Shown piece by piece: positions 17,711 through 25,987 of a stretch of 64,000 nt of DNA. This stretch comes from Geothermovivens sp964644845 (GTDB lineage Bacteria > Zhuqueibacterota > Zhuqueibacteria > Oleimicrobiales > Geothermoviventaceae), in NCBI GenBank assembly GCA_964644845.1, contig CAZXXS010000041.1:1-64000 (forward strand), written 5' to 3'. The stretch's first letter is position 1. Each line of letters opens with the position of its first letter. The position numbers and the translations under genes are program-made. Under the pieces are notes generated by a model. It saw only the letters and a program-made list of their open reading frames with translations, was not told the DNA's origin and searched no databases.

Positions 17711-18583
17711 ATGGGAGCCAAGAAGCATTTTCTCGAGAAAGGCTTAGCTGCTCTGCTGCTGGTCGGTCTTGGTCTGGCCTTCTGGACTGGGCAGGCCCAG
17801 GCCCAACGGGTCATCGCCGAAGTGAGCACCATCCTCAAGACCTTACCCCTGGAAAAGCAGCAGAAGCTGGCCGATTTCCACGAGAAAATCGAACGCTACA
17901 TCAACGACTACGACTGGTTCGACGAGCCAGAAATCGACATTCACATCAAGATGCAGTGGATGCTTGAGGACATCAGCTCAAGCAGCGAAGAGCGCTACCG
18001 CGCACAGATTCTGGTGTCAAATGCCAGCGACATCCAGTACTTCGACAAGCGCTGCCGCTTCCCCTACAACCCCAACGAGCCCATCGTACACAACGAACCC
18101 GCCTTTACGGCCCTTACCGGGTTGATCGACTACTACGTGTACCTGATCATCGGCGGGGAACTGGACAAGTACGGCACCCTGATGGGCACACCTTACTACG
18201 AGAAAGCCCGCGACATCGCCGAGCAGGCCAAGTTCGGATTGGGTCGTTTCGTGGAAGGCTGGGATTTGCGCCTGAACCTGGCTCGCAAGCTGCTCAGCGA
18301 GGAGCACAAACCCTTCCGGGAAATGGTGGACTACTACTTTTACGGCTTGTCAGTGAAAGACGAGGACATCAACGAAGCGAGAAAGTACGTCGCGGAGGCT
18401 GTTCGTCGGCTCGCGAATTTGCTGGATGAAGACCCCAAGAACGATTTCTACAACAAATTCCTCGACGCACACCGGAACGAAATCATCGACCTGTTCAAAG
18501 ACGCCAAGGACAAGAAGGTACTGGTGACCTTGGCCCAGGTGGACCCGGATCACAAGAAAGAGTACCTGCGCTTCGTACAGTAG
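17711..18583 (+). CDS. DUF4835 (PorD-type) secreted protein
   Basis: A 290-residue protein; ATG 17711 follows CCGGAGG. It has a signal peptide (to about residue 31, 'GQAQAQR') and then the DUF4835 layout: 'ERYINDYDWFDEPEIDIHIKM' at about 61-81, a strand-rich middle ('YRAQILVSNASDIQYFDKRC'), 'FTALTGLIDYYVYLIIGGELDKYGTLMGTPYYEKARDIA' at about 131-170, and a helical tail ending in 'KEYLRFVQ'. DUF4835/PorD proteins occur with type IX secretion genes in Bacteroidetes and relatives and are thought to be periplasmic. Divergent from the PorV-like gene. Confidence 0.85.
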   Translation: MGAKKHFLEKGLAALLLVGLGLAFWTGQAQAQRVIAEVSTILKTLPLEKQQKLADFHEKIERYINDYDWFDEPEIDIHIKMQWMLEDISSSSEERYRAQILVSNASDIQYFDKRCRFPYNPNEPIVHNEPAFTALTGLIDYYVYLIIGGELDKYGTLMGTPYYEKARDIAEQAKFGLGRFVEGWDLRLNLARKLLSEEHKPFREMVDYYFYGLSVKDEDINEARKYVAEAVRRLANLLDEDPKNDFYNKFLDAHRNEIIDLFKDAKDKKVLVTLAQVDPDHKKEYLRFVQ

Positions 18584-18889
18584 ATTCCCCGTACCAGAAC
18601 GTAACGGTGCTCCCCTCAACGGGGAGCATCTGACCAACGCACAAGGCCCCGAAACTGGGCCTCAAAAAGCCGCACCAGGTGGCCGCTTTCTCTGCGGCTG
18701 CTGTCGGCGGCAGTGGCCGTTCTGCTTTCTCCGCGAGAGAAAAACCGGCCCGAGTGTGGCTAAGCCTACAAGGGATTGCGAACGGACCTCTGGTCCAGCC
18801 TGGCGTTGCACTCCCCCTGACGAGATCTGCACGAGGTCCCCCCTCAGCACTGGCTTTGTGCCATTCATCCCCCCGCCCAGCAGTTCTTC
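18584..18889. other. Convergent intergenic with hairpins; no gene
   Basis: About 300 bases between converging genes. An 8-bp stem TGCTCCCC/GGGGAGCA (18608-18628, 5-nt loop) follows the DUF4835 stop and a second small stem GGCCC/GGGCC lies near 18643-18660. Neither has a good T-tract on the plus strand. They probably end transcription of the DUF4835 gene, less certainly of the metallo-hydrolase gene. Confidence 0.5.
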
Positions 18890-20290
18890 TTACAACCGCA
18901 GTGCCTCTCCCTGGAAGGGCACGTGCACGTGCCTGTACCCCACCTCCTTCAGGTGCTCAGCGAATTTCAACGACTGGTCCTCGTCGCCGTGCACAAGTTC
19001 GATGAGATTTGGCTCGCGCGGTCGGATTTTGCGGATGTAGTCCGTAAGCTCGCGCTGGTCGGCATGGGCACTGAAAGTGTTCATGACCACCACCTCGGCA
19101 CGCAGGCGGTACTCCTCGCCGAAGATGCGCACCTTCTCCCAGTGATCCACCAGCTTCTTTCCCAGCGTGTTGGCGGCCATGTAGCCCACAATCAGCACCG
19201 TGTTGCGCGGATCCTCGATGTTGTTCTTCAGGTGATGCAGAATCCGCCCCGCTTCGCACATCCCGGACGCGGAAATGATCATGCAGGGCTCTTTCTTGAA
19301 ATTCAGCTGCTTCGATTCCTCCACGTCGCGAATGTAGCGCAACCGGCCAAAGCCAAAAGGATCTTCGTGTCGGTCGAGAAATTCCAGTGTCTCGCGGTCG
19401 TAGCACTCCGGATGGTGCCGAAAGACTTCTGTCACGTTCACCGAGAGGGGGCTGTCCACGTAAATCGGGATCTCGGGGATTTTACCTTCCTCGGTGAGCA
19501 CGTGCAGGTGGTAAACGAGTTCTTGCGTACGGCCCACGGAAAAGGCGGGCACAATGACTTTGCCGCCGCGGGCCACGGTGCGATTAATCGTGTCTGCCAG
19601 AGTCTTGGCCGCGTTGCCGTAGGGATCGTGCAGTCGTCCGCCGTACGTGCTCTCGCTGACGAGCACGTCCACATCTTCCAACGGCTCAGGATCGCGCAGG
19701 ATGGGTGCGTTGGGCCGTCCCACGTCGCCAGTGAAGGCGATGCGGGTACGCTGGCCATCGCTCAGGATGTCCAGTTCCACCGCCGCCGATCCAAGGATGT
19801 GGCCGGCATCGCGGAACCTGGCCTTGACGCCGTTGGTCACAAAAAACGTGCGGTTGTAGCTGACCGAAACGAAATTGTCCATGCAACGGACGGCGTCTTC
19901 CCACGTGTAAAGGGGCTCCACCGGCGGCAACCCCTTCTTGGCGTGCTTCTTGTTCACGAACTCGGCGTCCTTTTGCTGCACGTGCGCCGAGTCGCGCAAC
20001 ATCACGCTGCAAAGCTCGCGCGTGGCGTGCGTGGCGAAAATGTTTCCGTCGAACCCCTTTTTCACCAACGTTGGGATGTTCCCGCTGTGATCGATGTGCG
20101 CGTGGGTGAGAATCATCACGTCGATGGACTCGGGATCGAAGGGGAAATGCCGGTTCCGCTCTTCCGCTTCCTTTCTGCGTCCCTGGTACAGCCCGCAATC
20201 GATCAGAATCCGCTTCCCGTTCACCTCCACAATGTGCATCGAACCAGTGACGGTTCGAACCGCTCCCATGAACCAGATCGTGATGCCCAA
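18890..20290 (-). CDS. MBL-fold, beta-CASP (RNA-specificity) metallo-hydrolase
   Basis: A 466-residue protein. The metallo-beta-lactamase motif 'THAHIDHSG' is at 62-70 (His63, His65, Asp67, His68), followed by later motifs 'RDAGHILGSAAVE', 'AFTGDVGRP' and the beta-CASP segment 'VIVPAFSVGRTQELVYHL'. The C-terminus has the RNA-metabolising domain ('VVMNTFSAHADQRELTDYI', ending 'LVHGDEDQ'). This is the YsiH/CPSF-like group of predicted ribonucleases, distinct from RNase J. The cytoplasmic RNA-processing role is inferred from family. No obvious operon partner. Confidence 0.93.
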   Translation of the reverse strand: MGITIWFMGAVRTVTGSMHIVEVNGKRILIDCGLYQGRRKEAEERNRHFPFDPESIDVMILTHAHIDHSGNIPTLVKKGFDGNIFATHATRELCSVMLRDSAHVQQKDAEFVNKKHAKKGLPPVEPLYTWEDAVRCMDNFVSVSYNRTFFVTNGVKARFRDAGHILGSAAVELDILSDGQRTRIAFTGDVGRPNAPILRDPEPLEDVDVLVSESTYGGRLHDPYGNAAKTLADTINRTVARGGKVIVPAFSVGRTQELVYHLHVLTEEGKIPEIPIYVDSPLSVNVTEVFRHHPECYDRETLEFLDRHEDPFGFGRLRYIRDVEESKQLNFKKEPCMIISASGMCEAGRILHHLKNNIEDPRNTVLIVGYMAANTLGKKLVDHWEKVRIFGEEYRLRAEVVVMNTFSAHADQRELTDYIRKIRPREPNLIELVHGDEDQSLKFAEHLKEVGYRHVHVPFQGEALRL

Positions 20291-20898
20291 GGCTGTTCCT
20301 TTCCCTCTGTTCCTGTCTTTCCCGGCATCTGTCTCGTTGCACCCCCAGTAGGTCTACGGCGGCCCCACCGCACCCAGCGTTGCCAACCTAAACCTTTTAC
20401 CTCTCCTCAGGCTCTGCCCACTGCCGTCGTTCAAGATTCTGCTGGCGAGTCTGTGCGCATTCGGAAAACCCACCCACCAGGCGTGAGCTATTTGAAGGCA
20501 GCGAAGAAAACGGAGGGCAGACTCCTTCGCTGTTCACCGTCCGGCAGGCCGCTCTCCTTCCGCGTTCCTTGAAAGTCGATCACTCATCCGGCGAGCTCCC
20601 CTGCACGGCCCCCTTTCTGATTCTCTCGCAAAGAGCTTAGCAAGGACAGCCTAAAAATGCAAGGGAAAAAATGCCCAGGCGTGTACTGATCAGTCAAATA
20701 GTTCCCACTCTGTAACCCTACAGGTTAAAGAGTTTCCCCGTCGCAGCCATGGACACCTCGGCGCGGTTTGGCTCCTGCTGGCAAAATCGTTTCCAGGCCA
20801 GGACAAAGGCTCAGAGATCGCTTTGCGTTTCCGCCTGGGATCGGAAATCCCCGGCTCATTCAGATGAAAACCGGTCGAGTCTCGGTCCCGCTTTGGCG

Positions 20899-20950
20899 GG
20901 TCTCCACCTGAAATAGCCCGGAGATTCAATTCCCGAGCCGCCTGGAGACC
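20899..20950. repeat. 8-bp inverted repeat in the long intergenic tract
   Basis: GGTCTCCA (20899-20906) and TGGAGACC (20943-20950) are exact complements enclosing 36 nt that contain further short complementary stretches. It could be an RNA hairpin or a recombination relic. Confidence 0.4.
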
Positions 20951-21518
20951 GTCCGAAACGCTCAGCTTCCTCCCGTGCTCGCAGGAGGTCAGCTGATTGC
21001 GTAGGCGAGGTCAGGCGCTTAGGCACGGCTTAACCAGAATAGCAATCGCTACGTCCCGCGCCCAACCGCGTTCTTGTGGAGAACTCCTGAAAAATGCACC
21101 CGCCTTCTCGCACACCGCATTGCGGTAAAGTGCACCTGCCCCGAGCGCAGCCGTGTGCCTGAAAGGGCAGAACAGTCACGAACATGTTCCACGCACCCCG
21201 CTGACTCACCGGTGCACCGGCGGCCCCGGTTTGTTGTGTAAACCACCTCGCCCACCGAAGAAGCAGGCACGAGCGCGAAACGGCAGGTTCTCACCGAAGC
21301 TTCGACGAATTCGCGCTCTGGGGAGCGACGCGCTTCGCCACCCAACGCGCGCGAACGGCTGCAAACATCCTTCGCCCCGGTGGCTGCGCCTCCCAAAAAG
21401 TTCGGCCACACTCGACCAATCACCCTGGTCCACAACACACGCTCTCCACCAGGGGTGGTTGTTGGCAGGCCACACGGAGCTGTCGCAGAGGGATCGAATC
21501 CCCTCGGCCCCAAAACGC

Positions 21519-21547
21519 TTGCTTTCTCGCTCGATTCCGTGTATCTT
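21519..21547 (+). promoter_or_regulatory. Candidate sigma-70 promoter of trpS
   Basis: TTGCTT (21519-21524) and TATCTT (21542-21547) with a 17-nt spacer, about 95 nt upstream of the trpS ATG. An AGGAGG ribosome site lies at the end of this leader. Confidence 0.55.
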
Positions 21548-21642
21548 TGGGCAGCAACTTCAACCGGTACAACGGGTAAGGCTGATGCCTGCCCTACACG
21601 CGATGCACGACGAACAGGCCAAGCTCACCAACAGGAGGACCA

Positions 21643-22626
21643 ATGCGGGTTCTGTCTGGAATCCAGCCTTCGGGTAGCCTTCACCTGGGCAATTACTTCG
21701 GCATGATGCGCCGCATGATCCAGTACCAGGAGAACGAAAACAACACCCTTTTCTGCTTCATCGTCAATTACCACGCGCTAACTACAGTGTTCGACGCCGA
21801 GCTCTTGCGTCGCCAGACCTTCGAGGCAGCGTGTGATTTCCTGGCGCTGGGCATCGATCCGGAGCGCTCCATTTTCTGGGTGCAGAGCGACGTGCCCGAA
21901 GTCACGGAGCTCACCTGGCTCCTTTCCAACGTGACCAGCGTGGGTCTTCTGGAGCGCGCCCATTCGTACAAGGACAAGATCGCCAAAGGCATTGTGCCCA
22001 ATCACGGTCTTTTCAGCTACCCGGTCCTCATGGCTGCCGACATCCTGCTGTTTGGTGGCGAACTTGTCCCCGTGGGTAAGGACCAAAAACAGCACCTGGA
22101 AATGACCCGCGACATCGCCATCAAATTCAACAACACCTACGGCGAAACCTTTGTCGTCCCGGAGCCGGACATTCCAGAGGATGTGGCTCTGGTGCCTGGC
22201 ATCGACGGCCAGAAGATGTCCAAGTCCTACGGCAACACCATCGAGATTTTCGCCGACAAGGAGACCCTGCGGCGCAAGGTCATGTCCATCGTCACCGACT
22301 CCACTCCGGTGAACGAACCTAAGGATCCCGACAAGTGCAACCTGTTCGCCATTTACAGCTTGTTCCTTACGCCGGAGCAACGCGAAGAACTGCGCCAGCG
22401 CTACCTCAAGCCCGGCCTCAAGTACAGCGACGTGAAGAAAGAGCTCGTGGAGGTCATCTGGAACCACTTTGCGCCGTACCGGGAGAAACGCGACTACTAC
22501 GTGAGCCACCCTGACGTGGTGTTCGACATTCTCAGGGCTGGCGCCGAGAAAGCGCGAGCCGTTGGCCGGGAGTACCTGGAAAAAGCCCGTCACAACGTTG
22601 GACTGGACTACTGGTCAGGCCGGTAG
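21643..22626 (+). CDS. trpS: Tryptophanyl-tRNA synthetase
   Basis: A 327-residue class I synthetase of usual bacterial length. The HIGH-equivalent is 'GSLHLGNYFG' (residues 11-20) and the KMSKS loop is exact at 191-195. Also seen are 'HALTT' and 'SDVPEVTELTWLLSNVT', which line the Trp/ATP pocket, and 'SYPVLMAADILLFGGELVPVGKDQKQHLEM'-type core residues. It charges tRNA-Trp in the cytoplasm. ATG 21643 has AGGAGG upstream and a promoter at 21519-21547. No T-box or Trp-rich leader peptide was found upstream. Confidence 0.98.
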   Translation: MRVLSGIQPSGSLHLGNYFGMMRRMIQYQENENNTLFCFIVNYHALTTVFDAELLRRQTFEAACDFLALGIDPERSIFWVQSDVPEVTELTWLLSNVTSVGLLERAHSYKDKIAKGIVPNHGLFSYPVLMAADILLFGGELVPVGKDQKQHLEMTRDIAIKFNNTYGETFVVPEPDIPEDVALVPGIDGQKMSKSYGNTIEIFADKETLRRKVMSIVTDSTPVNEPKDPDKCNLFAIYSLFLTPEQREELRQRYLKPGLKYSDVKKELVEVIWNHFAPYREKRDYYVSHPDVVFDILRAGAEKARAVGREYLEKARHNVGLDYWSGR

Positions 22627-22821
22627 CAGAAGGCGGCCATCCGTTCCGTCTTCTCCTCTGATGCACCGGTTCCCCTGCGGAAGACAACCGGCGGTGAGTC
22701 ACGCCGCATCGTGTCCCTGCCGCCGGTCTTTTCCCCTTCCCGACCCCACACCGCTGTCGCGGACCCGACCTGCGTTCTCCCGCGGTGGTTTTTCCTCTCG
22801 ATTCAGCTCAGGAGGCTCCCC

Positions 22822-24873
22822 ATGAGGAAACGTGTTGTCCTGCTCTTAGCCCTGGCTCTCGGCCTGGTTGCCTCTTCCTTCGCGCTCGGAAAGCGCGCGA
22901 TGACCGTGGAGGATCTGTGGGCTGTCAAACGGGTCGGACCGCCGGCCCTGTCACCGGACGGGCGCTGGGTGGCTTTCAGCGTTACGACCTACAGTCTCGA
23001 AGACAACACGGGCACATCCGACATCTGGATGGTGTCGGTGGACGGAGGTGAACCGATCCGGCTTACAACCCACCCGGCGCGCGACAGCCAGCCGCGCTGG
23101 AATCCTGCCAACCCGACTGAGCTGGCTTTCGTTTCCAGTCGTGACGGGAAACCGCAAATCTACCTCCTCTCGCTCACCGGCGGCGAAGCCCGACGTCTTA
23201 CGAACATCCCCACCGGGGTCGGCAGTTTTGTGTGGGCACCCGACGGCAGGCATCTGGCCTTAACCTCGCGCGTTTACCCGGGGACCACGCCAGAAGAAAC
23301 GGCCCAGCGTGACAAGGCCCACGCCGAATCCAAGGTCAAAGCCCGTGTCTACACCAGCTTGCTTTTTCGCCACTGGAACACGTGGTGGGACCACAAACGC
23401 AGCCACGTGTTTGTGTTCGACCGTCAAACCGGAAACTACCACGACGTGACTCCGGGCGATTTCGACACGCCACCGATTGCCCTCGGCGGACCTCAGGACT
23501 TCGTCTTCTCGCCCGACGGCAGCACGTTGGCGTTCGTGCGCAACACCGACCCCGTCGTGGCCACATCCACCAACAACGACATCTTCACCGTGACCCTTCC
23601 CAACGGCCAGCCCAAGCGGCTTACGACGTCTCGGGCCAACGACAACAGTCCAAGCTACTCGCCCGGTGGGCGCTTTTTGGCCTACCTGGCCATGGCGCGA
23701 CCCGGCTTCGAAGCGGATCAGCTCGACCTCATTCTCCTGGACCGCAAGACGGGACTGCGCCGCAACCTGACCGCCGATTTCGACCGCGACGTCCACGAAT
23801 TCACGTGGTCTCCCGACGGCAGAACCGTCTTCTTCACCGCCGGCGACCAGGGTCGCACCAAAATCTACCGCCTGGACGTGCGCAGCGGAACCATTCGAAC
23901 CCTGGTGAACGAGCACAGCAGCAGCGGGTTGCAAATCAGTCCGGACGGGCATTGGCTTGTGTTCCGACTACAATCCATGCGTGCACCTTACGAGGTGTAC
24001 CGCGTTCGAACGGACGGCCGAGACCTCCGCCAACTCACGGCTCTCAACGCCGACCTGCTCGCGCAGCTCGAACTTCCGGCTCCCGAGGATTTTTGGTTCC
24101 ACAGCTACGACGGCACCCGTGTTCACGGTTTTTTTCTGAAGCCGCCGTTCTTCCGTTCCGGCCACAAGGTACCCCTGGTGTTTCTGATTCACGGTGGTCC
24201 TCAGGGCATGTGGTCGGACGTTTTCCACTTCCGGTGGAACTCCGAGCTCTTTGCGGCTCCAGGCTACGCCGTGGTGGAAATCAACTTCCGCGGCTCGAAG
24301 GGCTACGGCCAGGCCTTCTGCGACGCCGTCAGCAAAAACTGGGGCAACGGCCCGTACCAGGATCTCATGGTCGGTCTGGACTCACTGCTGGCGCGTTACG
24401 ATTTTCTCGACCCAAACCAGGTTGTGGCGGCCGGGGCCAGCTACGGCGGCTTCATGATCAACTGGATTGCTGGTCACACCGACCGCTTCAAAGCGTTAGT
24501 TTGCCACGACGGCGTCTTCGACCAGCGCATGATGTACTACAGCACCGAAGAGCTGTGGTTTCCCGAGTGGGAATTCGACGGTCCGCCGTTCGAGAACCCG
24601 ACTCTCTACGAAAAGTGGTCGCCGTCCAACTTTGTCGGGAACTTTCGTACGCCCACGCTTGTGATTCACGGAGAGCATGATTTTCGCGTACCCCTTACGC
24701 AGGGCTTGGCCATGTTCACAGCCTTGCAGCGGCGCGGCGTACCGTCTAAACTGCTGGTATTCCCAGACGAAGATCACTTCGTTCAGAAACCGCAGAACTC
24801 CCGGCTGTGGTGGAATACCGTTCACGCGTGGTTCCGTCAGTGGCTGGAACGGGGAAAAGCTGAGGGCAAGTGA
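22822..24873 (+). CDS. Secreted S9 family prolyl oligopeptidase
   Basis: A 683-residue protein from ATG 22822, preceded by CAGGAGG; the longer frame upstream is not needed. It has a signal peptide (about 1-20), then a beta-propeller with TolB/DPP-like repeats ('DGRWVAFSVTTYSLEDNTGTSDIW', 'SPDGSTLAFVRN', 'YSPGGRFLAYLAM'), then an alpha/beta hydrolase domain. The triad is visible: Ser540 in 'GASYGGF', Asp620 in 'HGEHDFRVP', His652 in 'DEDHFV'. These acyl-aminoacyl/dipeptidyl-peptidase-like enzymes trim short peptides; export points to peptide scavenging. It follows trpS by about 200 nt. Confidence 0.95.
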   Translation: MRKRVVLLLALALGLVASSFALGKRAMTVEDLWAVKRVGPPALSPDGRWVAFSVTTYSLEDNTGTSDIWMVSVDGGEPIRLTTHPARDSQPRWNPANPTELAFVSSRDGKPQIYLLSLTGGEARRLTNIPTGVGSFVWAPDGRHLALTSRVYPGTTPEETAQRDKAHAESKVKARVYTSLLFRHWNTWWDHKRSHVFVFDRQTGNYHDVTPGDFDTPPIALGGPQDFVFSPDGSTLAFVRNTDPVVATSTNNDIFTVTLPNGQPKRLTTSRANDNSPSYSPGGRFLAYLAMARPGFEADQLDLILLDRKTGLRRNLTADFDRDVHEFTWSPDGRTVFFTAGDQGRTKIYRLDVRSGTIRTLVNEHSSSGLQISPDGHWLVFRLQSMRAPYEVYRVRTDGRDLRQLTALNADLLAQLELPAPEDFWFHSYDGTRVHGFFLKPPFFRSGHKVPLVFLIHGGPQGMWSDVFHFRWNSELFAAPGYAVVEINFRGSKGYGQAFCDAVSKNWGNGPYQDLMVGLDSLLARYDFLDPNQVVAAGASYGGFMINWIAGHTDRFKALVCHDGVFDQRMMYYSTEELWFPEWEFDGPPFENPTLYEKWSPSNFVGNFRTPTLVIHGEHDFRVPLTQGLAMFTALQRRGVPSKLLVFPDEDHFVQKPQNSRLWWNTVHAWFRQWLERGKAEGK

Positions 24874-25219
24874 GCGGCTGGGAGCGTGTGGGCGTGCAGA
24901 GCCAAGGCGTGGTGGAGAAAACCGCGTTGTTTCACACGGGCCGACAACAAGCTAAGCCAGGTTGGTCAGCGGGTGCGCGTCGGTCTCCATCTCGTTGAGC
25001 GTGTGAGTCACTCGGGTGCCCCCGAGCGCAAGAAGGGCAACCGCTTTCCGGCCCGGCCGTAGCAGGCGGGCTGGCGGCCGCTACGGACTTAGCACAAAAA
25101 GCAGGAACAGGGCAGCGCCGAAAAATCGACGCCCGGACTCGCCGGTTTCCAACTCTGAGACAAACGCGAAGGGGGAAGTAACGGCGGAAGGCAGTACACC
25201 GCGACACACGGAGGATGCT
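24874..25219. other. Intergenic, no gene
   Basis: About 345 bases between the peptidase and the lipoprotein gene. The annotated downstream frame could be read further upstream but that part lacks coding character. A 7-bp inverted repeat CCGTAGC/GCTACGG (25057-25086) without T-tract is the only structure I see. Confidence 0.5.
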
Positions 25220-25912
25220 TTGAAAACAAACCGTCCGATTTTGTTGCTCGCAACGCTGTTGGCCGCGTGGACGGCCCTGCTCGTGTCGTGTACAAGCCCG
25301 AACGACCCGCAAGAACGTTACGACGGCGAGTGGTACGGCCACTTCGAGACGGACAACCGCCTCTACTTCCGAATCGCTTACGATCGGGTCCAGAAAGTCA
25401 GCATCGACGGCGGCGAGGAGCCCATCTTGTTCCCTCTTGGGAACGAGGTGACCGACGCGCGTTTCCGGGTGTACCTTCGCGAACGCGACATCTGGCTGGA
25501 GGGCCACTTCACGGACATGAACAAAGCTGAGGGCACACTGCACGCGTACGGCGCCGTGTACTCGTGGTCAGCCATCAAAGCCAAGACAAAGAACGGACGG
25601 CTTCTGGTTGAGGAAAGCTACTTCTGGGAACCCCACGTGGTTCATCTCGCTGGCCGGTCGCGGGGCAAACTGTTGCTCGAGAAGATCGACCTGACCCGAA
25701 TGGTCAAACACCACTACCAGCTCTACTTCACAGAAGACAACAACCAGCTCAAGGTGTCCATCGGGGACCTCAACCGGGGTCTCTGGCTTTTCTACGAGGT
25801 TGCCTACCAGGATTCCATGCACCTGGATTTCGACGGCATTCGTCTTACCCTGATCGAGGACCCCCAGTCACCCTTCGGACCTGACGACGTCTACGAATTC
25901 TGGTACGAGTAG
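25220..25912 (+). CDS. Lipoprotein of unknown function
   Basis: A 230-residue protein if it begins at TTG 25220-25222, which follows GGAGGA; the nearby ATG at 25215 is out of frame and hits a stop, and upstream sequence in the same frame looks non-coding. Residues 1-24 form a lipoprotein signal with lipobox LVSC. The mature part is strand-rich and aromatic ('YDGEWYGHFETDNRLYFRI', 'RFRVYLRERDIWLEGHFTD', 'LDFDGIRLTLIED'), suggesting a beta-sandwich or lipocalin-like fold, with no motif I recognise. A strong terminator follows, so it is the last gene of its transcript. Confidence 0.8.
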   Translation: MKTNRPILLLATLLAAWTALLVSCTSPNDPQERYDGEWYGHFETDNRLYFRIAYDRVQKVSIDGGEEPILFPLGNEVTDARFRVYLRERDIWLEGHFTDMNKAEGTLHAYGAVYSWSAIKAKTKNGRLLVEESYFWEPHVVHLAGRSRGKLLLEKIDLTRMVKHHYQLYFTEDNNQLKVSIGDLNRGLWLFYEVAYQDSMHLDFDGIRLTLIEDPQSPFGPDDVYEFWYE

Positions 25913-25920
25913 CAGACTGC

Positions 25921-25955
25921 GAGCCGCTCCCTGTTCGGGGAGCGGCTCTTCCTTT
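25921..25955 (+). terminator. Rho-independent terminator after the unknown lipoprotein
   Basis: A 10-bp stem GAGCCGCTCC/GGAGCGGCTC (25921-25948) followed by TTCCTTT, starting 8 nt after the stop codon. Confidence 0.85.
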
Positions 25956-25987
25956 CGCCTTGCGCAGCCTCCCGTACAGCCCGCTAC

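Larger units (their letters stand above)
20291..21642. other. Longest intergenic tract (1.35 kb): trpS promoter, inverted repeat, tRNA-end-like string; no gene
   Basis: No open frame here looks coding; the 79-codon minus-strand frame at 20690-20929 has no family resemblance or ribosome site. The tract contains an 8-bp inverted repeat GGTCTCCA/TGGAGACC (20899-20950), a string at 21490-21512 resembling a tRNA T-arm plus acceptor end, and the trpS promoter at 21519-21547. I could not fold a tmRNA, RNase P, SRP or tRNA gene from it. Confidence 0.5.

Noticed and set aside
18923..20572. 549-codon plus-strand open frame.
   Set aside because: It is the antisense shadow of the beta-CASP metallo-hydrolase gene, whose motifs are clear on the minus strand.
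20690..20929. 79-codon minus-strand open frame in the long gap.
   Set aside because: Arg/Pro-rich, no family resemblance, no ribosome site, and no conservation evidence.
21490..21512. A T-arm plus acceptor-like string on plus, or on minus a 'GGGGCCGA...GGATTCGA' start like tmRNA.
   Set aside because: No matching acceptor half, no D-arm or anticodon arm, no tag reading frame and no 3' TTCGA region could be found within 100-450 nt on either strand, so neither a tRNA nor a tmRNA is supported.
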